From JAEUMD01 sp050246945 (GTDB taxonomy: Bacteria > Pseudomonadota > Alphaproteobacteria > Rhizobiales > Hyphomicrobiaceae), in contig JBFWVC010000007.1 in the NCBI GenBank assembly GCA_050246945.1, positions 193,996 through 257,995 on the forward strand: DNA of 64,000 bases, written 5' to 3'. The translations under genes and the position numbers were made by a program. The first letter of the stretch is position 1, and every line of letters begins with the position of its first letter. The notes beneath the pieces are model-generated. The model saw only the letters and a program-made list of their open reading frames with translations. It was not told the origin of the DNA and ran no database searches. This document shows positions 62,208-64,000 of the stretch, in pieces.

Positions 62208-63263
62208 ATGTCATCCCATCTGCAGAAGCACGCCGACGTTTCCGCCATCGGAATCGATATCGGCAAGAACACGTTCCATCTCATCGGCCAGGATCGGCAT
62301 GGCAAGATTGTCATGCGCGCCCGCGTGTCCCGCGCGCAGCTGATGGAACGCCTCGTCAATGTTCCGGGATGCCTTATCGGCATGGAAGCCGGCGCTGGCG
62401 CCCATCACATTGCGCGTCGGCTGATCGAACTTGGACACGATGTGCGGCTGATGCCAGCGCAGTACGTGAAGCCATTCCTGAAGGGCCACAAGAACGACTA
62501 CCGCGATGCGGAAGCGATCAACGAAGCTGTGCAGCGGCCGACGATGAGCTTCGTCGCGGTCAAGTCCGCAGAGCAATGCGATCTGCAAGCGCTGCATCGT
62601 GTGCGCTCGCGCCTCGTTCGACTTCGGACCGGCACGATCAATCAGATCCGCGGTCTTCTCCTAGAGCGGGGCATCGTCATGGGGCAAAGGACGTCGCCCC
62701 TGCGCAAGGCATTGCCGGCGATCCTTGCTGACCCACCCAAGCATGTCTCACCACGCGTTCTGCGGCTCATCATGTCGCTGATCGAGGAGTTGAACACTTT
62801 GGAGGCGCGAATCGCGTCTCTCTCGGAAGAGATCGAGGCATTGGCCACTAAAGATGAAGCGTGCCAGCGTCTGATGACCGTGCCGGGCATCGGGGTCATC
62901 ATCTCGAGCGCCGTCGTCTCGGCGATCGGCACCGGCGGCGCCTTCAAGCAGGGAAGAGACTTCGCCGCTTGGCTCGGCCTGGTGCCGAGGCAAGTGTCAA
63001 CCGGCGGACGTACCAAGCTCGCCGGGCTATCGAAGCGCGGTAATTGCTACCTGCGAACGCTGTTCGTTCAGGCGGCACACGTCATCCTCGTGAAGAAGCC
63101 CGCAGCCGCGCAGGAGGCTTTATGGCCTTGGATCGAACGTGCGGCCAAACGCATGGCACATCGCAATCTGCTCGCTACTGCTCTGGCGAACAAGCTCGCG
63201 CGGATCGCTTGGGCCGTCCTGGCACGAGGTCATGCCTATCGGCCGATCGCAAACGCAGCATAG
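62208..63263 (+). CDS. IS110-family transposase
   Basis: 351 residues. The N-terminal RuvC-like DEDD domain shows SAIGIDIGKNTFHLIGQD, GMEAGAGAHHIARRL and HKNDYRDAEAIN; the C-terminal transposase_20 domain shows LMTVPGIGVIISSAVVSAIG and FAAWLGLVPRQVSTGGRTKLAGLSKRGN with the Ser nucleophile. AAGGAG lies 6 nt ahead of the ATG. No frameshift is seen, so the enzyme looks intact. IS110 elements use an RNA that pairs with donor and target DNA. Confidence 0.9.
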   Translation: MSSHLQKHADVSAIGIDIGKNTFHLIGQDRHGKIVMRARVSRAQLMERLVNVPGCLIGMEAGAGAHHIARRLIELGHDVRLMPAQYVKPFLKGHKNDYRDAEAINEAVQRPTMSFVAVKSAEQCDLQALHRVRSRLVRLRTGTINQIRGLLLERGIVMGQRTSPLRKALPAILADPPKHVSPRVLRLIMSLIEELNTLEARIASLSEEIEALATKDEACQRLMTVPGIGVIISSAVVSAIGTGGAFKQGRDFAAWLGLVPRQVSTGGRTKLAGLSKRGNCYLRTLFVQAAHVILVKKPAAAQEALWPWIERAAKRMAHRNLLATALANKLARIAWAVLARGHAYRPIANAA

Positions 63264-64000
63264 GCGTAACGGGATGCTCGGGTTCACCACAGGGATAGCC
63301 GCCACCCCGCTCCGCCACCATCACTCACCAATCGTTGCAAGTGAGCGACGGTGGCTCCGCAGGGATGGCTTCTCGTAGCCCGGTCTCAAAAACGGAGTAA
63401 AGAAAGCAAGTTCACGAATAGAAGGATCAATCGCTTCCCGCCGAGGTCTGCAAGACGATCATTGAGATGGACGAACGGTCTGCCCGGCGCACTCTTCTGG
63501 CTTAGCAGAGATTTGGCTCTTCGAAGTCTGTCCGCTTATGAGCCCTGGATGCGCGCGGATTTCCATTATGGCCCGGAGCTCAACTGCTCCACTGACGTGG
63601 TCTGATACATTGATGCAGCACACCACGTTCGCCCGCTTCGAGATCAGGCTTGCGACGCGCGGCCGGACCATACATTTCTCTGCAAGGGCGCGGATTATGT
63701 GTCGCGTGATATTGCACCTGCTCAGGGCAGCTCAGGGTCATCTTGAGACCTCGCCGGAAACCCTTCGCGTGACAGCTCAGACTCGAACAGCGGACATCGA
63801 GAGCATTCTTGGTCCGCTTGCCCCTCGTGAGCCGACCGCCGGCGGTCTTGTTCTCATGGACTGCTCAGGGCCAAACAAGAGACGATAACCTATGAAGTCC
63901 AGGTCCCCCAGAGCGGACTATACCTGAGACGGCATTGTCACAGGCAAGCCGGCGGCCCTCCATTCCGGAAGACCGTCTTCTAACCGGCGCACCCGGAAGC
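63264..64000. other. Non-coding right end of the window
   Basis: About 740 bp without a credible gene. It holds a long hairpin, arms 63314-63328 and 63341-63355; on the minus strand all 15 pairs form if G-U is allowed. The rest looks like degraded sequence; small frames are not supported. Confidence 0.5.

Noticed and set aside
44639..63687. Similar stretch (CCGGACCATACA then TCTCTGC) at about 44640 and 63660
   Set aside because: Only about 25 of 29 bases agree and there is no extension; possibly relics of a shared element, but too little to claim.
49020..63873. Shared 16-bp word GGACTGCTCAGGGCCA at 49020 and 63858
   Set aside because: One such match is near what chance allows in 64 kb, and the flanks do not align.

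Overview
The window looks like the chromosome of an alphaproteobacterium, probably order Hyphomicrobiales (Rhizobiales). Reasons seen in the sequence are high GC, an F0-only ATP synthase operon in the order atpI-atpB-atpE-atpF'-atpF with a duplicated b-type subunit, a CcrM-type cell-cycle methyltransferase next to RNase HII, and the alphaproteobacterial neighbourhood smc - dsbA-like - dsbA-like - dciA (DUF721) / mutY. The genus cannot be named from sequence reading alone.

Layout. 1-30.9 kb is mostly conserved backbone: a PLP aminotransferase, a PAS-PAS-GGDEF signalling gene broken at a G7 tract, the ATP synthase F0 operon with a good sigma-70 promoter, SMC, two tandem DsbA-like thioredoxins, DciA, MutY, a YiiX-like cysteine hydrolase, CcrM, two tiny secreted proteins, RNase HII, a PA0069-type radical SAM protein, two glycosyltransferase-like enzymes of the rSAM/selenodomain-associated kind around a Tat-exported metallo-beta-lactamase fold protein, a degenerate thermonuclease-like protein, a very large RTX/type I secretion substrate split by a frameshift and carrying almost identical 336-bp internal repeats, and an extensin-like exported protein.

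A tRNA-Arg(CCT) at 30.83 kb marks the start of an accessory region. From about 31 to 44 kb it is a defence island: a TPR membrane protein, then a same-strand block made of a DUF4365-APAZ effector plus a short catalytically dead Argonaute (a SPARDA-type system), followed 51 bp later by a complete GajA-GajB pair (Gabija), then two broken insertion sequences and a 1003-aa single-chain restriction-modification enzyme on the opposite strand. From 45.0 to 48.8 kb lies what looks like a compact integrative element: an AlpA-like regulator, a stand-alone protein with motifs of the family A DNA polymerase palm, an ASCH-domain protein and a tyrosine recombinase with a palindrome-rich in-frame insert. A perfect 11-6-11 bp inverted repeat of dif-like design sits just upstream of the recombinase gene.

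49-62 kb holds a CrtI/CrtISO-like oxidoreductase, a K+/H+ antiporter, and an RR - PhnD-like - hybrid histidine kinase signalling operon divergent from a PafA-like phosphatase - ABC ATPase - permease - secreted DUF3299-like protein operon. An IS110-family transposase closes the window. The best candidates for follow-up are the Argonaute-Gabija tandem, the polymerase-like gene of the small element, and the dif-like site with the insert-bearing recombinase.
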